Positions 12,944-23,766 of a stretch of DNA of 64,000 bases are shown piece by piece. The DNA is from Loxodes magnus. Taxonomy: Eukaryota; Ciliophora; Karyorelictea; Loxodida; Loxodidae. A program made the position numbers and the translations under genes. The stretch is taken from positions 27,529 to 91,528 of the forward strand of contig CAMPDV010001960.1 of NCBI GenBank assembly GCA_946699065.1, given 5' to 3'. The notes beneath the pieces were generated by a model. It was given only the letters and a program-made list of their open reading frames with translations, was not told where the DNA came from and did no database searches. Positions within the stretch are counted from its first letter, which is position 1, and every line of letters begins with the position of its first letter.

Positions 12944-14122
12944 GTGGCGATCTCCAATGATCAGAAGTTCATTATCTCCGGAAGTCTTGATAACTCTATC
13001 AAAGTCTGGGATTTCCAGACTGGAAGTTGTACTCGGACATTAAGTGGACATTCCTCTGCAGTTAGTTCAGTGGCGATCTCCAATGATCAGAAGTTCGTTA
13101 TCTCCGGAAGTTCTGATAAATCTATCAAAGTCTGGGATTTCCAGACTGGAAGTTGTACTCGGACATTAAGTGGACATTCCTCTACAGTTAGTTCAGTGGC
13201 GATCTCCAATGATAAAAAGTTCATTATCTCCGGAAGTAGAGATAACTCTATCAAAGTCTTGGATTTCAAGACTGGAAGTTGTACACGGACATTAAGTGGA
13301 CATTCCTCTACAGTTAGTTCAGTGGCGATCTCCAATGATCAGAAGTTCATTATCTCCGGAAGTCTTGATAACTCTATCAAAGTCTGGGATTTCCAGACTG
13401 GAAGTTGTACTCGGACATTAAGTGGACATTCCTCTACAGTTAGTTCAGTTGCGATCTCCAATGATCAGAAGTTCATTATCTCCGGAAGTCTTGATAACTC
13501 TATCAAAGTCTGGGATTTCCAGACTGGAAGTTGTACACGGACATTAAGTGGACATTCCTCTACAGTTAGTTCAGTGGCGATCTCCAATTATCAGAAGTTC
13601 ATTATCTCCGGAAGTCTTGATAACTCTATCAAAGTCTGGGATTTCCAGACTGGAAGTTGTACTCGGACATTAAGTGGACATTCCTCTACAGTTAGTTCAG
13701 TGGCGATCTCCAATGATCAGAAGTTCATTATCTCCGGAAGTCTTGATAACTCTATCAAAGTCTGGGATTTCCAGACTGGAAGTTGTACACGGACATTAAG
13801 TGGACATTCCTCTACAGTTAGTTCAGTGGCGATCTCCAATGATCAGAAGTTCATTATCTCCGGAAGTCTTGATAACTCTATCAAAGTCTGGGATTTCCAG
13901 ACTGGAAGTTGTACTCGGACATTAAGTGGACATTCCTCTACAGTTAGTTCAGTGGCGATCTCCAATGATCAGAAGTTCATTATCTCCGGAAGTCTTGATA
14001 ACTCTATCAAAGTCTGGGATTTCCAGACTGGAAGTTGTACACGGACATTAAGTGGACATTCCTCTGGAGTTAATTCGGTTGCGATCTCCAATGATCAGAA
14101 GTTCATTATCTCCGGAAGTTGA
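12944..14122 (+). CDS. Open WD40 run, 392 aa (about 9 blades)
   Basis: The run is open from the TGA at 12860-12862 to the TGA at 14120-14122, exactly 10 units, both stops in column 23. The first possible alternative start is a GTG inside a blade, and there is no ATG. Most blades are the same type (Ser-Thr-Val-Ser at 4-7, Leu-Asp-Asn at 23-25). From about 13.27 to 14.05 kb the column-38 Thr codon alternates ACA/ACT unit by unit, a 252-bp dimer expansion. One blade at about 13.21-13.27 kb is divergent: Lys for Gln 15, Leu for Trp 30 and Lys for Gln 33. Without a start codon or ends this is probably a fragment of array, not a gene. Confidence 0.4.
   Translation: MAISNDQKFIISGSLDNSIKVWDFQTGSCTRTLSGHSSAVSSVAISNDQKFVISGSSDKSIKVWDFQTGSCTRTLSGHSSTVSSVAISNDKKFIISGSRDNSIKVLDFKTGSCTRTLSGHSSTVSSVAISNDQKFIISGSLDNSIKVWDFQTGSCTRTLSGHSSTVSSVAISNDQKFIISGSLDNSIKVWDFQTGSCTRTLSGHSSTVSSVAISNYQKFIISGSLDNSIKVWDFQTGSCTRTLSGHSSTVSSVAISNDQKFIISGSLDNSIKVWDFQTGSCTRTLSGHSSTVSSVAISNDQKFIISGSLDNSIKVWDFQTGSCTRTLSGHSSTVSSVAISNDQKFIISGSLDNSIKVWDFQTGSCTRTLSGHSSGVNSVAISNDQKFIISGS
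13144..14046 (+). repeat. 252-bp dimer sub-array (alternating column-38 codon)
   Basis: Successive units alternate TGT ACA CGG and TGT ACT CGG at columns 37-39 over about seven units. Otherwise they are almost identical (Ser-Thr-Val-Ser / Leu-Asp-Asn). This indicates that a two-unit module was amplified locally. The alternation becomes irregular downstream to about 14.7 kb. Confidence 0.75.
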
Positions 14123-14707
14123 GATAACTCTATCAAAGTCTGGGATTTCCAGACTGGAAGTTGTACTCGGACATTAAGTGGACATTCCTCTACAGTTAGT
14201 TCAGTTGCGATCTCCAATTATCAGAAGTTCATTATCTCCGGAAGTCTTGATAACTCTATCAAAGTCTGGGATTTCCAGACTGGAAGTTGTACACGGACAT
14301 TAAGTGGACATTCCTCTACAGTTAGTTCAGTGGCGATCTCCAATGATCAGAAGTTCATTATCTCCGGAAGTCTTGATAACTCTATCAAAGTCTGGGATTT
14401 CCAGACTGGAAGTTGTACACGGACATTAAGTGGACATTCCTCTACAGTTAGTTCAGTTGCGATCTCCAATGATCAGAAGTTCATTATCTCCGGAAGTTGA
14501 GATCACTCTATCAAAGTCTGGGATTTCCAGACTGGAAGTTGTACTCGGACATTAAGTGGACATTCGTCTACAGTTAGTTCAGTTGCGATCTCCAATGATC
14601 AGAAGTTCATTATCTCCGGAAGTCTTGATAACTCTATCAAAGTCTGGGATTTCCAGACTGGAAGTTGTACACGGACATTAAGTGGACATTCCTCTACAGT
14701 TAGTTCA

Positions 14708-15199
14708 GTGGCGATCTCCAATGATCAGAAGTTCATTATCTCCGGAAGTCTTGATAAATCTATCAAAGTCTGGGATTTCCAGACTGGAAGTTGTACTCGG
14801 ACATTAAGTGGACATTCCTCTGGAGTTAATTCGGTTGCGATCTCCAATGATCAGAAGTTCATTATCTCCGGAAGTTCTGATAACTCTATCAAAGTCTGGG
14901 ATTTCCAGACTGGAAGTTGTACTCGGACATTAAGTGGACATTCCTCTACAGTTAGTTCAGTGGCGATCTCCAATGATCAGAAGTTCATTATCTCCGGAAG
15001 TCTTGATAACTCTATCAAAGTCTGGGATTTCCAGACTGGAAGTTGTACTCGGACATTAAGTGGACATTCCTCTACAGTTAGTTCAGTGGCGATCTCCAAT
15101 GATCAGAAGTTCATTATCTCCGGAAGTCGTGATAAATCTATCAAAGTCTGGGATTTCCAGACTGGAAGTTGTACTCGGACATTAAGTGGACATTCCTAG
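14708..15199 (+). pseudogene. WD40 fragment, 163 aa
   Basis: Nearly four blades, ended by a TAG in column 4 at 15197-15199. Column pairs 23/25 run Leu-Lys, Ser-Asn, Leu-Asn, Arg-Lys. There is no start other than the GTG in column 9. Confidence 0.4.
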
Positions 15200-16219
15200 G
15201 TAGTTTATTCGGTTGCGATCTCCAATTATCAGAAGTTCATTATCTCCGGAAGTTTAGATAACTCTATCAAAGTCTGGGATTTCCAGACTGGAAGTTGTAC
15301 TCGGACATTAAGTGGACATTCCTCTGCAGTTATTTCGGTTGCGATCTCCAATGATCAGAAGTTCATTATCTCCGGAAGTCGTGATAAATCCATCAAAGTC
15401 TGGGATTTCCAGACTGGAAGTTGTACTCGGACATTAAGTGGACATTCCTAGGTAGTTTATTCGGTTGAGATCTCCAATGATCGAAAGTTCATTATCTCCG
15501 GAAGTCGTGATAACTCTATCAAAGTCTGGGATTTCCAGACTGGAAGTTGTACTCGGACATTAAGTGGACATTCCTCTACATTTAGTTCAGTGGCGATCTC
15601 CAATGATCAGAAGTTCATTATCTCCGGAAGTTCTGATAACTCTATCAAAGTCTGGGATTTCCAGACTGGAAGTTGTACTCGGACATTAAGTGGACATTCC
15701 TAGGTAGTTTATTCGGTTGCGATCTCCAATTATCAGAAGTTCATTATCTCCGGAAGTTCTGATAACTCTATCAAAGTCGGGGATTTCCAGACTGGAAGTT
15801 GTACTCGGACATTAAGTGGACATTCCAAGGCAGTTATTTCAGTGGCGATCTCCAATGATCAGAAGTTCATTATCTCCGGAAGTTGAGATAACTCTATCAA
15901 AGTCTGGGATTTCCAGACTGGAAGTTGTACTCGGACATTAAGTGGACATTCCTAGGTAGTTTATTCGGTTGAGATCTCCAATGATCGAAAGTTGATTATC
16001 TCCGGAAGTTCTGATAACTCTATCAAAGTCTGGGATTTCCAGACTGGAAGTTGTACTCGGACATTAAGTGGACATTCCTAGGTAGTTTATTCGGTTGCGA
16101 TCTCCAATTATCAGAAGTTCATTATCTCCGGAAGTTCTGATAACTCTATCAAAGTCGGGGATTTCCAGACTGGAAGTTGTACTCGGACATTAAGTGGACA
16201 TTCCAAGGCAGTTATTTCA

Positions 16220-16459
16220 GTGGCGATCTCCAATGATCAGAAGTTCATTATCTCCGGAAGTCTTGATAACTCTATCAAAGTCTGGGATTTCCAGACTGGA
16301 AGTTGTACTCGGACATTAAGTGGACATTCCTCTACAGTTAGTTCAGTGGCGATCTCCAATGATCAGAAGTTCATTATCTCCGGAAGTCGTGATAAATCTA
16401 TCAAAGTCTGGGATTTCCAGACTGGAAGTTGTACTCGGACATTAAGTGGACATTCCTAG
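16220..16459 (+). pseudogene. WD40 fragment, 79 aa (duplicated at 58190-58429)
   Basis: Two blades, Leu-Asn then Arg-Lys at columns 23/25, ended by TAG. The same protein is encoded at 58190-58429, as part of the 6.3-kb duplication. Upstream units carry Gly instead of Trp at column 30 and Lys-Ala at columns 4-5. Confidence 0.35.
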
Positions 16460-17251
16460 GTAGTTTATTCGGTTGCGATCTCCAATTATCAGAAGTTCAT
16501 TATCTCCGGAAGTTTAGATAACTCTATCAAAGTCTGGGATTTCCAGACTGGAAGTTGTACTCGGACATTAAGTGGACATTCCTCTACATTTAGTTCAGTG
16601 GCGATCTCCAATTATCAGAAGTTCATTATCTCCGGAAGTTGAGATAACTCTATCAAAGTCTGGGATTTCCAGACTGGAAGTTGTACTCGGACATTAAGTG
16701 GACATTCCTCTACATTTAGTTCAGTGGCGATCTCCAATGATCAGAAGTTCATTATCTCCGGAAGTTGAGATAACTCTATCAAAGTCTGGGATTTCCAGAC
16801 TGGAAGTTGTACTCGGACATTAAGTGGACATTCCTCTACAGTTAGTTCAGTGGCGATCTCCAATGATCAGAAGTTCATTATCTCCGGAAGTTCTGATAAC
16901 TCTATCAAAGTCTGGGATTTCCAGACTGGAAGTTGTACTCGGACATTAAGTGGACATTCCTAGGTAGTTTATTCGGTTGCGATCTCCAATTATCAGAAGT
17001 TCATTATCTCCGGAAGTTCTGATAACTCTATCAAAGTCGGGGATTTCCAGACTGGAAGTTGTACTCGGACATTAAGTGGACATTCCAAGGCAGTTATTTC
17101 AGTGGCGATCTCCAATGATCAGAAGTTCATTATCTCCGGAAGTTGAGATAACTCTATCAAAGTCTGGGATTTCCAGACTGGAAGTTGTACTCGGACATTA
17201 AGTGGACATTCCTAGGTAGTTTATTCGGTTGAGATCTCCAATGATCGAAAG

Positions 17252-18661
17252 TTGATTATCTCCGGAAGTTTAGATCACTCTATCAAAGTCTGGGATTTCC
17301 AGACTGGAAGTTGTACTCGGACATTAAGTGGACATTCCTCTGCAGTTATTTCGGTTGCGATCTCCAATGATCAGAAGTTCATTATCTCCGGAAGTCTTGA
17401 TAACTCTATCAAATTCTCGGATTTCCAGACTGGAAGTTGTACTCGGACATTAAGTGGACATTCCTCTGCAGTTATTTCGGTTGCGATCTCCAATGATCAG
17501 AAGTTCATTATCTCCGGAAGTTCTGATAACTCTATCAAAGTCTGGGATTTCCAGACTGGAAGTTGTACTCGGACATTAAGTGGACATTCCTCTACAGTTA
17601 GTTCAGTGGCGATCTCCAATTATCAGAAGTTCATTATCTCCGGAAGTCTTGATAACTCTATCAAAGTCTGGGATTTACAGACTGGAAGTTGTACTCGGAC
17701 ATTAAGTGGACATTCCTCTGCAGTTATTTCGGTTGCGATCTCCAATGATCAGAAGTTCATTATCTCCGGAAGTAGAGATCACTCTATCAAAGTCTGGGAT
17801 TTCCAGACTGGAAGTTGTACTCGGACATTAAGTGGACATTCCTCTGCAGTTAGTTCAGTGGCGATCTCCAATGATCAGAAGTTCATTATCTCCGGAAGTC
17901 TTGATAACTCTATCAAAGTCTGGGATTTCCAGACTGGAAGTTGTACTCGGACATTAAGTGGACATTCCTCTGCAGTTATTTCGGTTGCGATCTCCAATGA
18001 TCAGAAGTTCATTATCTCCGGAAGTTCTGATAACTCTATCAAAGTCTGGGATTTCCAGACTGGAAGTTGTACTCGGACATTAAGTGGACATTCCTCTACA
18101 GTTAGTTCAGTGGCGATCTCCAATTATCAGAAGTTCATTATCTCCGGAAGTCTTGATAACTCTATCAAAGTCTGGGATTTCCAGACTGGAAGTTGTACTC
18201 GGACATTAAGTGGACATTCCTCTGCAGTTATTTCGGTTGCGATCTCCAATGATCAGAAGTTCATTATCTCCGGAAGTCTTGATAACTCTATCAAATTCTC
18301 GGATTTCCAGACTGGAAGTTGTACTCGGACATTAAGTGGACATTCCTCTACATTTAGTTCAGTGGCGATCTCCAATTATCAGAAGTTCATTATCTCCGGA
18401 AGTCTTGATAACTCTATCAAAGTCTGGGATTTCCAGACTGGAAGTTGTACTCGGACATTAAGTGGACATTCCTCTGCAGTTATTTCGGTTGCGATCTCCA
18501 ATGATCAGAAGTTCATTATCTCCGGAAGTTCTGATAACTCTATCAAAGTCTGGGATTTCCAGACTGGAAGTTGTACTCGGACATTAAGTGGACATTCCTC
18601 TACAGTTAGTTCAGTGGCGATCTCCAATGATCAGAAGTTCATTATCTCCGGAAGTAGATAA
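17252..18661 (+). CDS. Open WD40 run, 469 aa (about 11 blades)
   Basis: Open from the TAG at 17213-17215 to a TAA at 18659-18661. That TAA exists only because two bases are missing at column 23, which shifts the frame. Two blades read IKFSDF in place of IKVWDF, losing the core Trp, and one has Leu for Phe 32. The first blade is the Arg 15/Leu 17/His 25 type that follows TAG units throughout the array. The only start available is TTG within the blade. The duplicate at 59222-60632 is split by a one-base insertion near 59443. Likely an array segment rather than an independent gene. Confidence 0.4.
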   Translation: MIISGSLDHSIKVWDFQTGSCTRTLSGHSSAVISVAISNDQKFIISGSLDNSIKFSDFQTGSCTRTLSGHSSAVISVAISNDQKFIISGSSDNSIKVWDFQTGSCTRTLSGHSSTVSSVAISNYQKFIISGSLDNSIKVWDLQTGSCTRTLSGHSSAVISVAISNDQKFIISGSRDHSIKVWDFQTGSCTRTLSGHSSAVSSVAISNDQKFIISGSLDNSIKVWDFQTGSCTRTLSGHSSAVISVAISNDQKFIISGSSDNSIKVWDFQTGSCTRTLSGHSSTVSSVAISNYQKFIISGSLDNSIKVWDFQTGSCTRTLSGHSSAVISVAISNDQKFIISGSLDNSIKFSDFQTGSCTRTLSGHSSTFSSVAISNYQKFIISGSLDNSIKVWDFQTGSCTRTLSGHSSAVISVAISNDQKFIISGSSDNSIKVWDFQTGSCTRTLSGHSSTVSSVAISNDQKFIISGSR

Positions 18662-19607
18662 CTCTATCAAAGTCTGGGATTTCCAGACTGGAAGTTGTAC
18701 TCGGACATTAAGTGGACATTCCTCTGCAGTTATTTCGGTTGCGATCTCCAATGATCAGAAGTTCATTATCTCCGGAAGTTCTGATAACTCTATCAAAGTC
18801 TGGGATTTCCAGACTGGAAGTTGTACTCGGACATTAAGTGGACATTCCTCTGCAGTTATTTCGGTTGCGATCTCCAATGATCAGAAGTTCATTATCTCCG
18901 GAAGTCGTGATAAATCTATCAAAGTCTGGGATTTCCAGACTGGAAGTTGTACTCGGACATTAAGTGGACATTCCTCTTCAGTTAGTTCAGTGGCGATCTC
19001 CAATGATCAGAAGTTCATTATCTCCGGAAGTCGTGATAACTCTATCAAAGTCTGGGATTTCCAGACTGGAAGTTGTACTCGGACATTAAGTGGACATTCC
19101 TCTACAGTTAGTTCAGTGGCGATCTCCAATGATCAGAAGTTCATTATCTCCGGAAGTCTTGATAACTCTATCAAAGTCTGGGATTTCCAGACTGAAAATT
19201 GTACTCGGACATTAAGTGGACATTACTCTGCAGTTATTTCGGTTGCGATCTCCAATGATCAGAAGTTCATTATCTCCGGAAGTCGTGATAAATCTATCAA
19301 AGTCTGGGATTTCCAGACTGGAAGTTGTACTCGGACATTAAGTGGACATTCCTCTTCAGTTAGTTCAGTGGCGATCTCCAATTATCAGAAGTTCATTATC
19401 TCCGGAAGTCTTGATAACTCTATCAAAGTCTGGGATTTCCAGACTGAAAATTGTACTCGGACATTAAGTGGACATTCCTCTGCAGTTATTTCGGTTGCGA
19501 TCTCCAATGATCAGAAGTTCATTATCTCCGGAAGTCGTGATAAATCCATCAAAGTCTGGGATTTCCAGACTGGAAGTTGTACTCGGACATTAAGTGGACA
19601 TTCCTAG
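18588..19607 (+). CDS. Open WD40 run, 339 aa (about 7.5 blades from 18656)
   Basis: The first 23 residues are an out-of-frame reading. Genuine WD40 sequence starts at the 2-base deletion near 18656 and runs to a TAG at 19605-19607. Blades alternate Arg-Lys, Arg-Asn and Leu-Asn at 23/25. Two blades have Glu-Asn in place of Gly-Ser at columns 35-36, and one has Tyr for Ser 3 (near 19222). An identical protein is encoded at 60559-61578, so the frameshift and variants predate the duplication. Confidence 0.4.
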   Translation: MDIPLQLVQWRSPMIRSSLSPEVDNSIKVWDFQTGSCTRTLSGHSSAVISVAISNDQKFIISGSSDNSIKVWDFQTGSCTRTLSGHSSAVISVAISNDQKFIISGSRDKSIKVWDFQTGSCTRTLSGHSSSVSSVAISNDQKFIISGSRDNSIKVWDFQTGSCTRTLSGHSSTVSSVAISNDQKFIISGSLDNSIKVWDFQTENCTRTLSGHYSAVISVAISNDQKFIISGSRDKSIKVWDFQTGSCTRTLSGHSSSVSSVAISNYQKFIISGSLDNSIKVWDFQTENCTRTLSGHSSAVISVAISNDQKFIISGSRDKSIKVWDFQTGSCTRTLSGHS

Positions 19608-21553
19608 GTAGTTTATTCGGTTGAGATCTCCAATGATCGAAAGTTCATTATCTCCGGAAGTCGTGATAACTCTATCAAAGTCTGGGATTTCCAGACTGGA
19701 AGTTGTACTCGGACATTAAGTGGACATTCCTCTACATTTAGTTCAGTGGCGATCTCCAATGATCAGAAGTTCATTATCTCCGGAAGTCTTGATAACTCTA
19801 TCAAATTCTCGGATTTCCAGACTGGAAGTTGTACTCGGACATTAAGTGGACATTCCTCTTGAGTTAATTCGGTTGCGATCTCCAATGATCAGAAGTTCAT
19901 TATCTCCGGAAGTTGAGATAACTCTATCAAAGTCTGGGATTTCCAGACTGGAAGTTGTACTCGGACATTAAGTGGACATTCCTAGGTAGTTTATTCGGTT
20001 GCGATCTCCAATTATCAGAAGTTCATTATCTCCGGAAGTCGTGATAAATCCATCAAAGTCTGGGATTTCCAGACTGGAAGTTGTACTCGGACATTAAGTG
20101 GACATTCCTAGGTAGTTTATTCGGTTGCGATCTCCAATGATCGAAAGTTGATTATCTCCGGAAGTTTAGATCACTCTATCAAAGTCTGGGATTTCCAGAC
20201 TGGAAGTTGTACTCGGACATTAAGTGGACATTCCTCTGCAGTTATTTCGGTTGCGATCTCCAATGATCAGAAGTTCATTATCTCCGGAAGTTCTGATAAC
20301 TCTATCAAAGTCTGGGATTTCCAGACTGGAAGTTGTACTCGGACATTAAGTGGACATTCCTCTGCAGTTAGTTCAGTGGCGATCTCCAATGATCAGAAGT
20401 TCATTATCTCCGGAAGTCGTGATAACTCTATCAAAGTCTGGGATTTCCAGACTGGAAGTTGTACTCGGACATTAAGTGGACATTCCTCTACAGTTAGTTC
20501 AGTGGCGATCTCCAATGATCAGAAGTTCATTATCTCCGGAAGTCTTGATAACTCTATCAAAGTCTGGGATTTCCAGACTGAAAATTGTACTCGGACATTA
20601 AGTGGACATTCCTCTGCAGTTATTTCGGTTGCGATCTCCAATGATCAGAAGTTCATTATCTCCGGAAGTCGTGATAAATCTATCAAAGTCTGGGATTTCC
20701 AGACTGGAAGTTGTACTCGGACATTAAGTGGACATTCCTCTTCAGTTAGTTCAGTGGCGATCTCCAATGATCAGAAGTTCATTATCTCCGGAAGTCTTGA
20801 TAACTCTATCAAAGTCTGGGATTTCCAGACTGAAAATTGTACTCGGACATTAAGTGGACATTCCTCTGCAGTTATTTCGGTTGCGATCTCCAATGATCAG
20901 AAGTTCATTATCTCCGGAAGTCGTGATAAATCTATCAAAGTCTGGGATTTCCAGACTGGAAGTTGTACTCGGACATTAAGTGGACATTCCTCTACAGTTA
21001 GTTCAGTGGCGATCTCCAATGATCAGAAGTTCATTATCTCCGGAAGTCTTGATAACTCTATCAAAGTCTGGGATTTCCAGACTGGAAGTTGTACTCGGAC
21101 ATTAAGTGGACATTCCTCTGCAGTTATTTCGGTTGCGATCTCCAATGATCAGAAGTTCATTATCTCCGGAAGTCGTGATAAATCTATCAAAGTCTGGGAT
21201 TTCCAGACTGGAAGTTGTACTCGGACATTAAGTGGACATTCCTCTTCAGTTAGTTCAGTGGCGATCTCCAATGATCAGAAGTTCATTATCTCCGGAAGTC
21301 GTGATAACTCTATCAAAGTCTGGGATTTCCAGACTGGAAGTTGTACTCGGACATTAAGTGGACATTCCTCTGCAGTTATTTCGGTTGCGATCTCCAATGA
21401 TCAGAAGTTCATTATCTCCGGAAGTTCTGATAACTCTATCAAAGTCTGGGATTTCCAGACTGGAAGTTGTACTCGGACATTAAGTGGACATTCCTCTGCA
21501 GTTATTTCGGTTGCGATCTCCAATGATCAGAAGTTCATTATCTCCGGAAGTAG
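18656..21553 (+). other. Frame-continuous WD40 block B (23 units, displaced frame)
   Basis: Between two identical 2-base deletions (18656 and 21552) the WD40 frame is displaced relative to both neighbours but never interrupted by indels. The stop-bearing part, 19.61-20.11 kb, has TAG, TGA and a second TAG. The rest is open. Confidence 0.85.
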
Positions 21554-21557
21554 ATAA
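20148..21557 (+). CDS. Open WD40 run, 469 aa (about 11 blades)
   Basis: Open from the TAG at 20109-20111 to a TAA at 21555-21557 created by the second 2-base deletion. The first blade is the Arg 15/Leu 17/His 25 type; later blades are Ser-Asn, Arg-Asn, Leu-Asn and Arg-Lys at 23/25, and two have Glu-Asn at 35-36. The copy at 62120-63529 differs by a one-base insertion near 62263 and an Asp-to-Val change at column 14 (63120). There is no ATG; a TTG inside the blade is the first alternative start. Confidence 0.4.
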   Translation: MIISGSLDHSIKVWDFQTGSCTRTLSGHSSAVISVAISNDQKFIISGSSDNSIKVWDFQTGSCTRTLSGHSSAVSSVAISNDQKFIISGSRDNSIKVWDFQTGSCTRTLSGHSSTVSSVAISNDQKFIISGSLDNSIKVWDFQTENCTRTLSGHSSAVISVAISNDQKFIISGSRDKSIKVWDFQTGSCTRTLSGHSSSVSSVAISNDQKFIISGSLDNSIKVWDFQTENCTRTLSGHSSAVISVAISNDQKFIISGSRDKSIKVWDFQTGSCTRTLSGHSSTVSSVAISNDQKFIISGSLDNSIKVWDFQTGSCTRTLSGHSSAVISVAISNDQKFIISGSRDKSIKVWDFQTGSCTRTLSGHSSSVSSVAISNDQKFIISGSRDNSIKVWDFQTGSCTRTLSGHSSAVISVAISNDQKFIISGSSDNSIKVWDFQTGSCTRTLSGHSSAVISVAISNDQKFIISGSR

Positions 21558-22011
21558 CTCTATCAAAGTCTGGGATTTCCAGACTGGAAGTTGTACTCGG
21601 ACATTAAGTGGACATTCCAAGGCAGTTAATTCGGTTGCGATCTCCAATGATCAGAAGTTCATTATCTCCGGAAGTTCTGATAACTCTATCAAAGTCTGGG
21701 ATTTCCAGACTGGAAGTTGTACTCGGACATTAAGTGGACATTCCTCTACAGTTAGTTCAGTGGCGATCTCCAATGATCAGAAGTTCATTATCTCCGGAAG
21801 TTGAGATCATTCTATCAAAGTCTGGGATTTCCAGACTGGAAGTTGTACTCGAACGATAAGTGGACATTCCAAGGCAGTTAATTCGGTTGCGATCTCCAAT
21901 GATCAGAAGTTCATTATCTCCGGAAGTTGAGATCACTCTATCAAAGTCTGGGATTTCCAGACTGGAAGTTGTACTCGAACGATAAGTGGACATTCCTCTA
22001 CAGTTAGTTCA

Positions 22012-22503
22012 GTGGCGATCTCCAATTATCAGAAGTTCATTATCTCCGGAAGTCTTGATAACTCTATCAAAGTCTGGGATTTCCAGACTGGAAGTTGTAC
22101 TCGGACATTAAGTGGACATTCCTCTACAGTTAGTTCAGTGGCGATCTCCAATGATCAGAAGTTCATTATCTCCGGAAGTTTAGATCACTCTATCAAATTC
22201 TCGGATTTCCAGACTGGAAGTTGTACTCGGACATTAAGGGGACATTCCTCAAGAGTTATTTCAGTGGCGATCTCCAATGATCAGAAGTTCATTATCTCCG
22301 GAAGTCGTGATAACTCTATCAAAGTCTGGGATTTCCAGACTGGAAGTTGTACTCGGACATTAAGTGGACATTCCTCTGGAGTTAATTCGGTTGCGATCTC
22401 CAATGATCAGAAGTTCATTATCTCCGGAAGTCTTGATAAATCTATCAAAGTCTGGGATTTCCAGACTGGAAGTTGTACTCGGACATTAAGTGGACATTCC
22501 TAG
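22012..22503 (+). pseudogene. WD40 fragment, 163 aa
   Basis: Nearly four blades between a TGA (column 23, near 21927) and a TAG (22501-22503). One blade has IKFSDF (Trp lost) with His 25, followed by Arg for Ser at column 42 and Ser-Arg at columns 4-5. Confidence 0.4.
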
Positions 22504-22893
22504 GTTTTTTATTCGGTTGCGATCTCCAATTATCAGAAGTTCATTATCTCCGGAAGTTGAGATAACTCTATCAAAGTCTGGGATTTCCAGACTGGAAGTT
22601 GTACTCGGACATTAAGTGGACATTCCTCTACAGTTATTTCAGTGGCGATCTCCAATTATCAGAAGTTCATTATCTCCGGAAGTCGTGATAAATCTATCAA
22701 AGTCTGGGATTTCCAGACTGGAAGTTGTACTCGGACATTAAGTGGACATTCCTCTACAGTTAGTTCAGTGGCGATCTCCAATGATCAGAAGTTCATTATC
22801 TCCGGAAGTTGAGATAACTCTATCAAAGTCTGGGATTTCCAGACTGGAAGTTGTACTCGGACATTAAGTGGACATTCCTCTACAGTTATTTCA

Positions 22894-23766
22894 GTGGCGA
22901 TCTCCAATTATCAGAAGTTCATTATCTCCGGAAGTCGTGATAAATCTATCAAAGTCTGGGATTTCCAGACTGGAAGTTGTACTCGGACATTAAGTGGACA
23001 TTCCTCTACAGTTTATTCGGTTGCGATCTCCAATGATCGAAAGTTGATTATCTCCGGAAGTCGTGATAAATCTATCAAAGTCTGGGATTTCCAGACTGGA
23101 AGTTGTACTCGGACATTAAGTGGACATTCCTCTTCAGTTAGTTCAGTGGCGATCTCCAATTATCAGAAGTTCATTATCTCCGGAAGTCTCTATAAATCCA
23201 TCAAAGTCTGGGATTTCCAGACTGGAAGTTGTACTCGGACATTAAGTGGACATTCCTCTACAGTTAGTTCAGTGGCGATCTCCAATTATCAGAAGTTCAT
23301 TATCTCCGGAAGTCTCTATAAATCCATCAAAGTCTGGGATTTCCAGACTGGAAGTTGTACTCGGACATTAAGTGGACATTCCTCTACAGTTATTTCAGTG
23401 GCGATCTCCAATTATCAGAAGTTCATTATCTCCGGAAGTCTTGATAACTCTATCAAAGTCTGGGATTTCCAGACTGGAAGTTGTACTCGGACATTAAGTG
23501 GACATTCCTCTGCAGTTATTTCGGTTGCGATCTCCAATGATCAGAAGTTCATTATCTCCGGAAGTTCTGATAACTCTATCAAAGTCTGGGATTTCCAGAC
23601 TGGAAGTTGTACTCGGACATTAAGTGGACATTCCTCTACAGTTAGTTCAGTGGCGATCTCCAATGATCAGAAGTTCATTATCTCCGGAAGTCTTGATAAC
23701 TCTATCAAATTCTCGGATTTCCAGACTGGAAGTTGTACTCGGACATTAAGTGGACATTCCTCTTGA
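22894..23766 (+). CDS. Open WD40 run, 290 aa (about 7 blades)
   Basis: Open from the TGA at 22810-22812 to a TGA in column 5 at 23764-23766. Two blades have Tyr in place of the tight-loop Asp 24 (SGS-Leu-Tyr-Lys), which removes a core WD40 tetrad residue; the last blade is IKFSDF. The 25-unit-shifted copy is interrupted by a TAG at 26281 and so splits into 26044-26283 and 26422-26916. Low probability of being an independent gene. Confidence 0.35.
   Translation: MAISNYQKFIISGSRDKSIKVWDFQTGSCTRTLSGHSSTVYSVAISNDRKLIISGSRDKSIKVWDFQTGSCTRTLSGHSSSVSSVAISNYQKFIISGSLYKSIKVWDFQTGSCTRTLSGHSSTVSSVAISNYQKFIISGSLYKSIKVWDFQTGSCTRTLSGHSSTVISVAISNYQKFIISGSLDNSIKVWDFQTGSCTRTLSGHSSAVISVAISNDQKFIISGSSDNSIKVWDFQTGSCTRTLSGHSSTVSSVAISNDQKFIISGSLDNSIKFSDFQTGSCTRTLSGHSS

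Larger units (their letters stand above)
11052..18655 (+). other. Frame-continuous WD40 block A (about 60 units)
   Basis: From a one-base loss near 11051 to the 2-base deletion at 18656, every unit is 126 bp and the frame never changes. It carries frequent TAG (column 4) and TGA (column 23) codons, so open runs are short except at 12.86-14.12 kb and 17.25-18.66 kb. The stop-rich parts (11.05-12.86, 15.2-17.2 kb) hold only array units. From 15.73 kb on, this block is duplicated at 57.70 kb. Confidence 0.85.
15732..22027 (+). repeat. 6.3-kb segmental duplication, copy 1
   Basis: This segment recurs at 57702-64000, offset by 41970-41973 bases. Unit order, stops, Trp-loss variants, GAAAAT variants at columns 35-36, the HYS variant near 19222 and two 2-base deletions all match. 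I see three one-base insertions and one substitution in copy 2. Upstream the two copies differ at once in columns 4-7 and 14 of the preceding unit, so the boundary is near 15.73 kb. The right boundary of copy 2 is outside the window. Confidence 0.9.

Noticed and set aside
13087..13335. Antisense 82-aa frames (also 40929-41177)
   Set aside because: Pure complements of two adjacent WD40 units with no independent signal.
18588..18655. Out-of-frame leader peptides that open at GTG GAC ATT CCT (also at 21484, 59424, 60559, 62195, 63456, 63706, 9519)
   Set aside because: They are frame shadows that merge with the WD40 frame only where an indel lies; not real N-termini.
21757..21993. Antisense open frames beginning with a true ATG (also 107-292, 11555-11791, 28660-28923, 31936-32199, 45823-46059, 49351-49587, 63760-63966)
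   Set aside because: They are the complement of the TGA-His25/TRTIS marker units. The ATG arises from the complement of GGACATTCC. Their translation is low-complexity and repeats with the unit, with no domain; they are shadows of the WD40 frame (107-292 reads across the inverted arm).
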